Shown piece after piece: positions 21,560-30,926 of a DNA stretch of 64,000 nt. The translations under genes were made by a program, and so were the position numbers. How positions within the stretch are numbered: position 1 is the stretch's first letter; each line of letters starts with the position of its first letter. The notes beneath the pieces were generated by a model that was given only the letters and a program-made list of their open reading frames with translations, did not search any database and was not told where the DNA came from. The stretch is taken from positions 5,820,273-5,884,272 of the forward strand of contig OX291561.1 of assembly GCA_946406115.1 (NCBI GenBank), in the 5' to 3' direction. Origin of the DNA: Apoda limacodes. Taxonomy: Eukaryota; Arthropoda; Insecta; Lepidoptera; Limacodidae.

Positions 21560-22690
21560 TAAATGCCCTATAAGCATAAGTGTTGTTTGGTGGAGATATC
21601 ATATTTTCGTCTATATCTTTTGATGATACCCAAGTATTAAATTTGTGTTGATAACCTTTCCACTTCACTACTACTTGCTTTCTATTTCCAAAATAACGAG
21701 TGTGGAGTATTTTATCTATTTTATGTGGGAGATTGGGGTTGTATATTACTTTTTGTAATTATTTTTCATAAAATGTACCTGTAATGGGTTCATTTTGGAG
21801 ATCTTTTAACGTATAAACTACCCAAGGTGATCTTCTTATAACTGAAGTAATAACAAATAATTCATCACTCCAGTTGCTCTCGTATCCTTTTTGAAATATG
21901 TGTTTATGTTTTGTTATCCTAACATAATCACCTTCTTTAAACCTGTTTAGAATAGCCTTTTGCCCTTTATCTCTATCATATAAATTTTTCCAAACAGTCA
22001 TAATATTTTCTGAGTTAACATCTTTGGGACAGTTTTTTATACTTGAATGATAGCTATGATTATAAGAATAAATCAAATCTTTTAAAATATCAACATATCT
22101 ATATGTGTTATGATGTGTGAAATACCGCCACATTTTTGTCTTTAATGTTCTTTGAAAGCGTCCCACGATACTGGCTTTTATATCAGGATTGTTAGTGGTG
22201 TAATAGTTTATACCCTTACTTTCAAAATATTTTTGCACATCCTTAGAAACAAATTCCCTGATCTGACTGAATATGATTAGGTAAGGATTTTGACTCATTA
22301 AATATACTTTCAAAGCATTCTTTTATAGTTAGAGTTTTTTTTTTAAACATCTAGCAAATGCATATTTACTAAATATATCAATAACACACAGAATATATTT
22401 AAAACCATCATTATATTCAGAATAAGTGCGCATATCACTTAAATCCACCTGCCACAAGTCATTATAATTAGATAAAATGTACTTATTTCTAGGAAATCTA
22501 TTTCTTACAGGTTTATGTAATCTGTAAGTTTCTTGTTCTTGCAACCAATTTTTCACTTGTTTTTCTGTCATTTTTCCCTTTAACGAGTTGAGGAGTTTGT
22601 TAACACCTCCATATCCAGCAGGATGAGATACATCATAGTAAATCTGATTTATTTCTAATAGGGGGTCCATTTTTCCCAATCTATTTTTTT
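21560..22690 (-). pseudogene. Maverick retroviral-type integrase with chromodomain
   Basis: N-terminal part (22,329-22,679): a zinc-binding-like region, then LWQVDLSDMRTYSEYNDGFK and CVIDIFSKYAFARCLKKK with the first catalytic Asp. Middle (21,759-22,313): NPDIKASIVGRFQRTLKTKM and YSYNHSYHSSIKNCPKDVN; at the third catalytic position a Gly stands where integrases have Glu. C-terminal part (21,560-21,755): after a stop following FYEK, a chromodomain-like segment with VVKWKGYQHKFNTWVS. A frameshift lies near 22,270, next to the second catalytic Asp (IQSDQG). In active elements this enzyme inserts the linear DNA with 6-bp target duplications. This copy is dead. Confidence 0.92.
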
Positions 22691-22696
22691 CTTGAT

Positions 22697-23403
22697 TTAG
22701 TTTAAATGAGTCTTAGTAGGAGTAAAAATTTTATCTGATTGCAATTTGTTAAGTGGAATTTCTTCTTTTATATCACCTAAGTAAAGTTTATTTATATATT
22801 CTAGTCGTTTTGGATTTCCAATATAAGTTAATGGTATTTTAATTTCTTTTAATGCTGATGCAAACTCTTGCCACCCAATTGGATCACTGTGTTTAAGTGG
22901 TCTTAGTGTATCATTCACCAGGTCTATAATGTTACTCCCTGGTATTTTCATGTTATTGATACTAACAGTTCCATTGGTATCCCAATCTACCTTAATTTTA
23001 TTTGAAAAAATTGATTCTATTAGTAATTCTTCTCGTTTTATTTACGTCTTAGGAATCAATTTCAAGAGTTGTTGCTTTGAATAAAATGGGGTTAAGTCAG
23101 TACCATTTATGGTTTTTGATTTTATGTTTGATTCTTGCTCAGTGTCAAGGACTGTTTCCTTAATGACATCAGTATCTTTATAATTAGGCAAACTTTCTGT
23201 TTTGGTTATAATTGGTATTTGATATGGTCGTCGTACTACTGCAGTAAAATGTAAATACCTTTATAGTGTTTGTAAATACAAAATCCATTTTTCTCTATCT
23301 TCTACATTACTATTTAAAATATCTTTCATTTCACTTTGTGTTTCATTTTTCTTTTTTCTATCAAATTAGGTTCAATTAGAATCATTTTTTTAGCATGTTC
23401 CAT
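22697..23403 (-). pseudogene. Maverick conserved protein of unknown role
   Basis: The best-preserved C-terminal part (22,697-22,951) contains IPGSNIIDLVNDTLRPLKHS and PIGWQEFASALKEIKIP, a block found in Maverick-encoded proteins of unknown function. The upstream sequence can be followed through broken frames (PFYSKQQLLKLIPKT, then EDREKWILYLQTL) to a likely start at about 23,403. It sits between the integrase and a small basic protein gene. A structural or assembly role is possible by position only. Confidence 0.55.
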
Positions 23404-23421
23404 TTTTGCTTTATTTTCCTG

Positions 23422-23751
23422 CTAAGGTTTTAAAATTGAACTCACCAAGGCACTTAGAACAGATCCTAAAATAATAGGTAAAAAGGCACCACCCCTTTGA
23501 ATAATTACGTTTTTTTTAAGTAGATTTCTTCCTTTACAAACCAACTTTCTCAATATATTTTTATATTTTTTAAATTTGTTTTTATCATTTTCCTTGACGG
23601 GTATTTTACCCTGTAATACGTTGTAAATACACTCACAAATAAAAGTTAATTCTTCTTTACTACAAGATTTAAGTAAAGCTTTTCTATGTCTTGGTTTCAA
23701 TACATGCAACGATTTTAAAAGTTCTTGATGTGTAGTCACTCTTGAATGCAT
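23422..23751 (-). CDS. Small basic Maverick protein with hydrophobic C-terminus
   Basis: This intact 109-residue frame starts at ATG (MHSRVTTHQELLKSLHVLKP). It is rich in Lys and Arg in the middle and ends with GGAFLPIILGSVLSALVSSI, a glycine-led hydrophobic segment. The layout resembles the small virion or membrane-active proteins of Mavericks and adintoviruses, which are compared with adenovirus core proteins. It overlaps the stop region of the ATPase gene upstream by a few bases, a compact viral-style arrangement. It is the only Maverick core-type gene here that is still open. Function is inferred from position and composition only. Confidence 0.55.
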   Translation of the reverse strand: MHSRVTTHQELLKSLHVLKPRHRKALLKSCSKEELTFICECIYNVLQGKIPVKENDKNKFKKYKNILRKLVCKGRNLLKKNVIIQRGGAFLPIILGSVLSALVSSILKP

Positions 23752-24400
23752 TATTTGTGAATGATTGGAATTCCATTATGTTTGCTGTATTTAAATCCTT
23801 TTTTAGGTATATAAACAATGCAATTCTGGTCAGAAGGAAATATTCTCGTTTTAAATCGACACATATCAATTGTGTCCTGTTTTAAATCTATCATGAGGTA
23901 GCCATGAGGTTCACTAGTAGCATCTTTGTAGGCATCTTCCATAAATTTGATGTTTTCAGGTGAGACTTGACGTGCTAAGTAACGAATTTGTGTTTTATCT
24001 CGTGGATTTTTAAAGTAGACTATATAACTAGAGTTTAAAGAAATATCTCTCTGTCCTTCACCTTGATGGAATATATTTTGTGTAATATAGAAAACACTAA
24101 TGTTTCTATGATGACTACCCTTTGTGAATATGTCAACAACACGACCATCAGACTCTCGCATGAGATCATCGATTATTATTAGTTGTGGTTGTTCTCCATC
24201 AAATTTACATTGTTCAAGTTGTATAACGGTTGCATTTCATCATAACACCACATAATATTAGAAAAATGTTGATTGCAAATCTCATTAGCATATTTAAAAA
24301 CTGATTTACCACATCCACTAGGGCCAGTAGTACTGTAAAGGGATGATAAAAATGAATCATAATTATTTTTAATGTGTGTTCTCTTTGAAAATGTTAAAAT
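23751..24400 (-). pseudogene. Maverick FtsK/HerA-type (A32-like) packaging ATPase
   Basis: A Walker A motif, GPSGCGKS, lies near 24,310-24,335. A Walker B motif, QLIIIDDLMRE, lies near 24,165-24,200. The downstream part (23,751-24,161) contains RNISVFYITQNIFHQGEG (a sensor-like TQN), YIVYFKNPRDKTQIRYLARQ and HGYLMIDLKQDT. This is the DNA-packaging ATPase family of Mavericks and other large DNA viruses. A frameshift near 24,215 separates Walker A from Walker B and another lies near the N-terminus (about 24,380), so the gene is inactive. Confidence 0.88.
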
Positions 24401-24640
24401 TCATATGGGGGAAAGCAATAAAAACAAACACTTATACATTAAAAACAATATAATTAATAATAAAAAAATAAAAATTACAATCATTAGGTTACTTAATAAT
24501 AGATAGTTATTACCTTACATTTTCAAACACACATAAACGAGATACAATTAACACTCTATATTAAAACACATAATTACAATGTTACTGACTTATATAGTAG
24601 GTATACATACATTATATATGAAGGAAAAATAAACTTAACT
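24400..24640. other. AT-rich intergenic stretch of the Maverick
   Basis: There is no open frame of note. The stretch is A/T runs between the ATPase gene start and the polymerase gene end. Confidence 0.6.
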
Positions 24641-24644
24641 ATAT

Positions 24645-27618
24645 TTACATATTTTTTTTTCAAAACTATAAGTTAATCTTAAAATGCCCCAAGCATATTT
24701 ATCTATTGAATTAGGTAAAATATATCTCTTGATGTCATTACAGGATAGACAAGTTTTATTAATTTTTGTTTAAAAATAGTATGTTTCACACTTCGAAACT
24801 TCTGGTAAAACATTTACATTTTTATTAAATAGACACGACTTATGATTTTCCAAATTCATCTTTTTTGTCACAATTTTATTTACACCTTTAGCTTTAGCAA
24901 TAACTTTACTTTCAATATCCATTGCATACATTTTTGATGGAAGTCCTACAAACTCCCGAAATACATTACCACTGTTCTCATCCTAAAAATATCCAAGTTT
25001 CTTTTTATTTAAAAGTGGGAAACCATAAACATTATCACTAGGATAGTCTGAAGTATCGAAAAAACATTCTAAGTCAGATTTTATATCATTATAAAAATTA
25101 TCTGTAAATACACTTGACATTATTATTGTATTTTCTTTTCATGTAATTATAATGAAAGTTATACATCAATGTCTTTGATATTTCTAATATACAATATCCT
25201 AAAACAAATGGTTTATTGAAATATACCGTTTTGTAATTGTACAGCAATTAAAGATTCGGAGAATATAGATAGACTATGAAACTCAGGGCGAGCAATTAAA
25301 CTTTGTGCACCTTGAATTTTTCCACGGTTTCCCAGTGGGTTAACAATTTCACATTAACACGTTTTCCAACATTTTCCATAGTTTTACCAAAGACTGCATT
25401 ATTCATAAGTTTATAAAAATCTTTTTCAAAGTCACTTTTAGCTAAAGTTCTAAGTTGTGTATTTAAATCCATATATTTCTTCAACCAAGGACGTTGCTCA
25501 AAGTGTAAAACTCTATGAACTCTAATTAATTTCATACCAAGTTGTAAACATTGCTTCAGATTTTTATGGTGAATATTTAGTTTTGTTATATAAATTTGGT
25601 ACTAATTTTTTATCTTTACTGTTACCGATTACATTGTTTTCAGGGCATAAAGGTAAGTCTGAATGGAGATCATGTAAATTTTCAGGGTATTCAAGATCAA
25701 CTTCCAGTATGTATCCAATATCTGATGAATTTGATATATTGAAGTCTATGTTCGGGTTAACCCATTTAAAATCTCTTACAGGCAAATACTGAGACATTGC
25801 CCAACCATAGAGATTGTTTGCATCAAAATACATTAAGTAAGATTTTGGTAAGTTATCTTTGTAATAACCTATGTACTCGTTATTTGCCTTTCCATATCTG
25901 TTAGAACACTGTGAAATACCACCTCTTATACAAGACTTTACGAATGCTATTTTATCAAAGTCTTTTAATAATTCCAGTGTTATGTTAGTACATTTTAGTA
26001 TTGCATCCCAGCTTAATCCTGAAAGGGTATTATATTGTACAGGGTCAAGTTCATATGTTTTGATACAAATTTCTCGTAAAGTTTTCAAAAATATCAGTGA
26101 GTAACATTACATCAGTTCTTAAGTATAGATTGGAATAGTCCAACATATTTTTACATTTAAATTGGGCCCAAACATTTTGAGCATGTTTATAATCATCATC
26201 TGAGACACTGGTATTACTTAAAGAGTTAAAGAAAGCGTTTTGATCTGGAAGAGCTGTAACTTTTAAGTAGTCATAAGAATTAACAAATTCATTAGGAAAA
26301 ACACCTTTCCTAATAAGTTTATTAAAATCATTTTCGTTTGGAAATTGTTTTCTTAATTCTACAAATTGATCTTTTTTTAGATTTTTTGCTAAACTATCTA
26401 AACTACCATGCCATGGCCATGAATTTTAAAGAATCTAAAAACCGCAAATGTACTAAATGACCTCTTATATAATTTTTTGAGAATGAAATATATTTTTCCT
26501 TATTTTGCGGCGTTATATCTATTACTCCATCTTTAAAATTCAAAGCATGAACAATAAAATGAGCAACATAATTACTTAGATTATGAAATAGAATGGGAAT
26601 GAAAAAGGGAACACGATACTTTGAACTACATAATTCGTTAGCAACACCTCTAAAATTACCAGTATTCCAATCATAGTCTACTGTGATGTCATCACCCAAT
26701 AGCCCTTCACACATAATATAATTGCGATTGTCTAATAGATTCCTTCTCTTCATTAGTTAATGGAAGTGGACATTTTTAAAAACAATTTATCCTATGTATA
26801 TTGCTAATATCTTTGTAAATGCTTTCCATAAGCATTTTTGCACAATTAGGCCCTGTGTATGTTCTGTATGTAGACAGCTTATCATCATACGATCATTTTA
26901 TATAGTATCCATAAGTATAAACTTCATGTTCATGTATTGTTTTTGAATATGACTTCGATGGATCAGGGTCACATAAGGTGACTGGTTTTAAAAGAGCTTC
27001 AAAGTCTGCATATATTACAAAAGGTAATTTTAATTTTCTTTGAAACTTATCAAAATAGATTTCATCATTATTTGTTTTCCGATTAAACCAATCTTTTCCT
27101 TTTTTATGAATTCCTGGTAATTCAGTAACAATATGAGCACAGTCATGTTTTTGGTGATTAATTAAATTAACTTTAGATTTAAAATATAAAAGGCAACCAT
27201 CACAGATATGAATAGCATTATTTCGATTTGTTATTTGTTTACTTACCAAGCGTGATAATTTTTTTATAAAACAATAATGATCATTTGAACCATTGTTTAA
27301 AAATAATAAGTTAATGTGTAATTCTTTACGACATTTTGTAAAATATAATGGTCCAACGATGATATTACATTTTTTTTCTTTGTTAAAATCTAATCCGAAA
27401 ACATTGATACTAATGTTATTCTGTTTTTCTACCTTGGGTATATCCGATAATTTGATTGGGAACTGTATATTAATAAACTTTAGTTTATTTTGATTCCTCA
27501 AGTATGATGATACCCTTTCGGAATTTTTATATACAGGATATAGTGCAGATAGTAAAGCCCACTTAAAACATTGTTGATCGTTATTTTTTACATTTATGAC
27601 TGCTTTTTTACGCTTAAT
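24645..27618 (-). pseudogene. Maverick protein-primed DNA polymerase B, main body (broken)
   Basis: In order of the coding strand: INVKNNDQQCFKWALLSALY and a YADFEALLKPV exonuclease-I-type block (26,893-27,618); a TGA stop after GYYIK at 26,893; an exonuclease-II-like FHNLSNYVAHF block (26,403-26,753) with Val where Asp is usual; palm motif A YFDANNLYGWAMSQ (25,564-26,088); motif [18 protein letters not shown] (25,296-25,535); and a C-terminal part with FFDTSDYPSDN and a stop just before DENSGN (about 24,985). The metal-binding motif C with two Asp, expected near 25,115, is missing at a deletion-like frameshift. Many frameshifts are present. The 5' part of the gene is replaced by the glycoprotein insert. 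Confidence 0.92.
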
Positions 27619-27628
27619 CTCTTCATTA

Positions 27629-29635
27629 TTATGCATGATACACTTCCGGTTTTGATAGTTTGTAAGCTCCATATCTAGTGGCTGTCTTCAGGATTGTGAT
27701 CAACACTGCAGACAGCATGCCTACACCAAGGCTAATATTAAGACTGTTGATAAAATCAGGGCTGGAGACACTCAGAGATAACTTATCGGTGAAGGTTTCA
27801 ACAGAGGAGAATGACATTAATCCTAACCTCACTAGGTTTCCCTTAAATTCATACTTGATAGGTACAACTATTGATGAATTTGCACCTTTTGGGGTTATTG
27901 AACAAGACTCTGGTTTCTCAATTAGAGTTAACTTCTGACTGTCGCCATTACAGTTGAATTCAGATAGAAAGAAAGAACAATTACTCTCAAATTGTAATAG
28001 ACCTGTTGACTCCACTGCTATTGGAGTTACAATAATAAAAGGATACTCTTCACATGCCGTGCATCCGTATGTCATCTCCACTCTCATCTGGCACTTAGCA
28101 CTTTGTACCTTCTTGCTAAATAGTGATTTTGTATTAATCATTATGGACATGAATCCAGGCACAGTGCCACGTTTTATGATTGTGGTGTTTTTCATCAGTT
28201 TAATATTATCGATCTTCTTGGCAGTCTTAAGTGCCCTGCTCAACCCCGATTCTGGAGCTGTGCATGTAACTTTATCACCATCCGGTTCACATTTGATTGC
28301 CCAAAGAGGATAAACTGTCTCATTCCATCTGTTAATGGCTATCTGAATATCACCTAAAATGCCAGCAACAGGGTTGTTTAGCTCTGCTGCTCTGGCCTCA
28401 TAATAATTGAAATCACTGAAACTAAAGAATATGTTAGGAGAAATGCTACCCTGATCCACATTAAAGTTAAGCAGATGCATCCATTTTGCACTGTCTGGGG
28501 ATGGAGATGACGTAGACATTCTGTAGGTCTTAACACTCCCATCCTTCTCATGAATTATTTTTGCACCAATCTCATTTCTTACGTGTTTGTATATAAATGC
28601 TCCTTTCAATATATCAGGAACCACTTTCCAATGATACCAGAGGCAAACTGTCTCATGTGTGCACTTCTTGTTAGAGAGGTTAGGTGTTAAAAAACATCCT
28701 TGTTGTCCAGAGGGAATCTCATATGCGTCTGCTCCAACTTTGGAATACCTACTTTGAGGATTGCAATTATCCCTGTGCCAGCATATGTCAGAACCAAAGC
28801 AGGCCGAATATGAATTCACATCAATTTTGAACAGGCTGGTTGAATACATCTTTTCATAATAAACGTCTGCATTTAAAGCCTCTAGCATTAGACTCTCCTT
28901 AGTCCCATCCGGATAGATCATGCACATCTTCTGGCCACTATGTAGTAATAACAGACTTGTGTGCTCATTCTCAGATTTGCCATCTCTCATAACTAAACCA
29001 CTACTTGAAATTGAAAATGTTGTATCACATGAAGATGCAGTTCCCAACTGATTGGCAATAGCCAACGACAAGAGGGAAACTGTTAGTGAAGAGGGAGTGG
29101 AAGATTTCTTTCCTTCATTCAGAGATCTTGTCTTGCTTCTGTTGATTTTATTCAGCTTAATTGATAGTTTGTTAAGCTTCTTTTCATCTTTCATAGCTTT
29201 ATGGTTGACATGTTTGTCCACAGCCATGTCATACAATCTCTTAAGAAAATGGTACCTGTTTTCTACATATTGGAACCCAGCAAGTAATAGGCAAGTTACT
29301 ATTACAGATATTAAAACAGCCAAAGTTATCGGAACAGCAATTGATCTACAGTTCTCTGAGGCTTCATTGTGACTGCAAATAAAGCAGTCATCACATGAAT
29401 CCATTCTTGAAATCAGGTTCATACTGCAATTGGTACACTTTAAATGAAGCAATCCATATCCTCTGGTTCCTGATTGGAAGTTACTTGAAATGTCCATCCC
29501 GTTGAGAAAAGTCTTACAACCTGATGTGTCACCCTCAACTACAAAGACCCCCTTCCAGACTGTAATGGTGGGACAAGCACCCGATTGCCTTAGCACAGAT
29601 ACAGTCATCATTACCATTATCGATAGGATAATCAT
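27629..29635 (-). CDS. Endogenous bunyavirus-type (Phlebovirus-like) Gn/Gc glycoprotein, intact ORF
   Basis: The 668 codons have no stop. Layout: hydrophobic signal (1-20); a short Cys-rich ectodomain (21-99); transmembrane segment (about 100-123); a Lys-rich cytosolic tail (124-180); an internal signal (about 181-202); then a Gc-like ectodomain (203-627) and a C-terminal membrane anchor (about 628-650). This is M-segment precursor order. The Gc part has clustered Cys at 279, 285, 291, 314, 325 and 331 around an aromatic CLWYHW stretch, and a late MTYGCTACEE block with Cys 515, 525, 528, 553, 562 and 578, as in Phlebovirus-type class II fusion proteins. Sequons lie at 69, 438, 483, 552, 586 and 633. 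The Gn ectodomain, several hundred residues in phleboviruses, is only about 80 here. Intactness amid decayed genes implies recent capture or selection. The family call rests on architecture and motifs, not on a search. Confidence 0.82.
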   Translation of the reverse strand: MIILSIMVMMTVSVLRQSGACPTITVWKGVFVVEGDTSGCKTFLNGMDISSNFQSGTRGYGLLHLKCTNCSMNLISRMDSCDDCFICSHNEASENCRSIAVPITLAVLISVIVTCLLLAGFQYVENRYHFLKRLYDMAVDKHVNHKAMKDEKKLNKLSIKLNKINRSKTRSLNEGKKSSTPSSLTVSLLSLAIANQLGTASSCDTTFSISSSGLVMRDGKSENEHTSLLLLHSGQKMCMIYPDGTKESLMLEALNADVYYEKMYSTSLFKIDVNSYSACFGSDICWHRDNCNPQSRYSKVGADAYEIPSGQQGCFLTPNLSNKKCTHETVCLWYHWKVVPDILKGAFIYKHVRNEIGAKIIHEKDGSVKTYRMSTSSPSPDSAKWMHLLNFNVDQGSISPNIFFSFSDFNYYEARAAELNNPVAGILGDIQIAINRWNETVYPLWAIKCEPDGDKVTCTAPESGLSRALKTAKKIDNIKLMKNTTIIKRGTVPGFMSIMINTKSLFSKKVQSAKCQMRVEMTYGCTACEEYPFIIVTPIAVESTGLLQFESNCSFFLSEFNCNGDSQKLTLIEKPESCSITPKGANSSIVVPIKYEFKGNLVRLGLMSFSSVETFTDKLSLSVSSPDFINSLNISLGVGMLSAVLITILKTATRYGAYKLSKPEVYHA
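29632..29635 (-). promoter_or_regulatory. ATGA stop-start overlap at the glycoprotein start
   Basis: The polymerase frame (exon 1 plus the remaining piece of exon 2, exactly 90 codons) reaches TGA at 29,634-29,632. That stop overlaps the glycoprotein ATG at 29,635-29,633. Any transcript from the polymerase promoter would need reinitiation or leaky scanning to reach the glycoprotein. Confidence 0.6.
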
Positions 29636-29651
29636 TTTAATTTCACTGTCT

Positions 29652-29986
29652 TTGTATTGGAAGATGATGACGTCGATGCTTGTTGTAAATCTTCAACACT
29701 AATATCAGCTTGCCTCTTCAAACCTCGACCGACTTGAATTGAAGATTTTCTGTAGGTATAACATGCTTATGTTAATATAAGAACACAAATATGTAACATA
29801 AAATTTAAATAAGTTTAGTTAGAATGTATACCTGAATGCTTCCTCAACTTCTGTACAGATGTTAAACAGTGAAGTGTCATAATACGGATTTTCCAGAGCA
29901 TTATCTTCATAATTCTCACACGCTCTCATTAGTTCTTTTTCTTCTTCTTCAATAACATTTTGAAAAACAACACTTTCTACTGACAT
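29652..29986 (-). pseudogene. Severed 5' end of Maverick polB: exon 1, intron and start of exon 2
   Basis: The ATG at 29,986-29,984 has a strong context (CCACCATGT). Exon 1 (29,832-29,986) encodes an acidic peptide. The intron (29,750-29,831, 82 bp) has a CAG/GTATAC donor and a CTACAG acceptor. Exon 2 begins at 29,749 with KSSIQVGRGLKRQADIS and is cut at 29,652 by the viral insert. In the array the same frame continues into a zinc finger. This shows that the polymerase start is in exon 1, not at the TTG that opens the longest uninterrupted frame of exon 2. Confidence 0.75.
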
Positions 29987-30033
29987 GGTGGAAATAAACC
30001 AGTTTAGCTTTGCTTGTATTGTTCGATTTTTCT

Positions 30034-30045
30034 CTTATATATACA
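30034..30045 (-). promoter_or_regulatory. TATA box of the Maverick polymerase gene
   Basis: TGTATATATAAG on the minus strand lies about 50 bp upstream of the exon 1 ATG, with no intervening ATG. The same element recurs at the same place in each array unit (for example about 32,816 in unit 1). The spacing fits a TATA-driven transcript with a leader of about 20 nt. Confidence 0.65.
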
Positions 30046-30162
30046 AGTCGATAAGGTGATTAATATATTAGTTGATGGTTAATTAATAGTTGATCGTTAC
30101 TAATTAGATACTCATAATTTTTTTTAACGATGGTTCCTATAAATTAATTTAGCTATTAGAGA

Positions 30163-30816
30163 TTACTTTTTAAAAAAGTATTTTTTACAGTTATTGGTTT
30201 CTGCTATTTGCTTTGTGATATCAAATATGATACCCTTCGTTTGCTCATATTTTTCATCTTTTGTATCCGTATAATATTTGATCCTCACTTCTGAGTGTTT
30301 CCAATGTTCATCAACTGGTACTTTTTTCAATTTTATGAGGTCATACACCTCTATTTTCAACATATGTGTAGCATGAGCCCCATCATCATTATTAGTAGAC
30401 AAGTATGTGACGCCAGGGATACTATCTTTTGAAGTTCTCGCCACTGTAGAGCTGAGTTATTTTTCTTCTGATTGGTCCCCTCAAAGAATGAGTCGATACT
30501 ATTTCGACGAGACCGTTTGAGCTTTATTGTTTTTAAGGCTTTCTCAGTCGATTGCTCATCCTCCGATGTAGCGTAGTAGTAATGCTTGAACGTGTTTTCT
30601 TCCATTACGTTAAATGTTGAATTCTGTAATAAAATAAGCCTATGCTTTAAAAACATATTTGTATAATAATTTGAATCAAAAATTTGTCTACAGTAAAAAC
30701 CTAAACAAAATTGGTTTAAGTAATAGACATTCAAACAAACAGATTATTTTTCAGGGTCTGTAATATATAATAAATATAGATAAAGAATTATAAAGCAAAA
30801 AAACACATACCTCCAT
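30163..30816 (-). CDS. Unknown Maverick gene upstream of polB (copy 0)
   Basis: A likely ATG at 30,816-30,814 (context GCTATGG) is followed after six bases by a GTATGT donor. The intron (30,624-30,810) ends TTACAG, and exon 2 reads NSTFNVMEENTFKHYYYATS through a basic RSRRNSIDSFFEG stretch that looks like a phosphorylation site. The C-terminal half continues in another phase (DSIPGVTYLSTNNDDGAHAT, HMLKIEVYDLIKLKKVP, ending CKKYFFKK). Either a frameshift shared by all copies separates the halves, or a 56-nt GTATCG...CTACAG intron joins them. I do not recognise the protein. Its frame is preserved in nearly all 13 copies, but recent amplification alone could explain that. Confidence 0.5.
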
Positions 30817-30926
30817 AGCTTTTTTGAAGTAAATAGAACCAGCCTCAGTATCACACAGGATGAATTAAATCACTTGATGATAAATTTTAACTCGAATACT
30901 ATGGACTAGTGTTTATGGATCCTGGT

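Larger units (their letters stand above)
27619..29651 (-). mobile_element. Inserted viral segment cDNA (replaces 564 bp of polB)
   Basis: Aligning this region to the tandem units shows Maverick sequence up to CGCTTAAT at 27,611-27,618 and again from TTGTATTGG at 29,652. Between them the units have 564 bp of polymerase coding sequence (31,870-32,433 in unit 1), and here 2,033 bp of glycoprotein sequence stand instead. The insert has no poly(A) tract and no target-site duplication. Its right edge overlaps the polymerase by ACAA, a microhomology. It begins 15 bases before the glycoprotein ATG and ends 10 bases after its stop. Confidence 0.88.

Noticed and set aside
27678..28313. Plus-strand frames of 86 and 119 codons opposite the glycoprotein
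   Set aside because: They are antisense shadows of the 668-codon ORF, whose signal, anchor and Cys pattern are coherent.
27629..29635. Baculovirus- or retrovirus-type envelope, or a herpesvirus-gB-like fusogen as in nematode Mavericks
   Set aside because: The internal signal after a first anchor and tail, the Cys spacing and the 5' terminal motif fit a bunyavirus M-segment precursor better. No heptad repeats or furin-fusion peptide pattern of a class I protein was seen.
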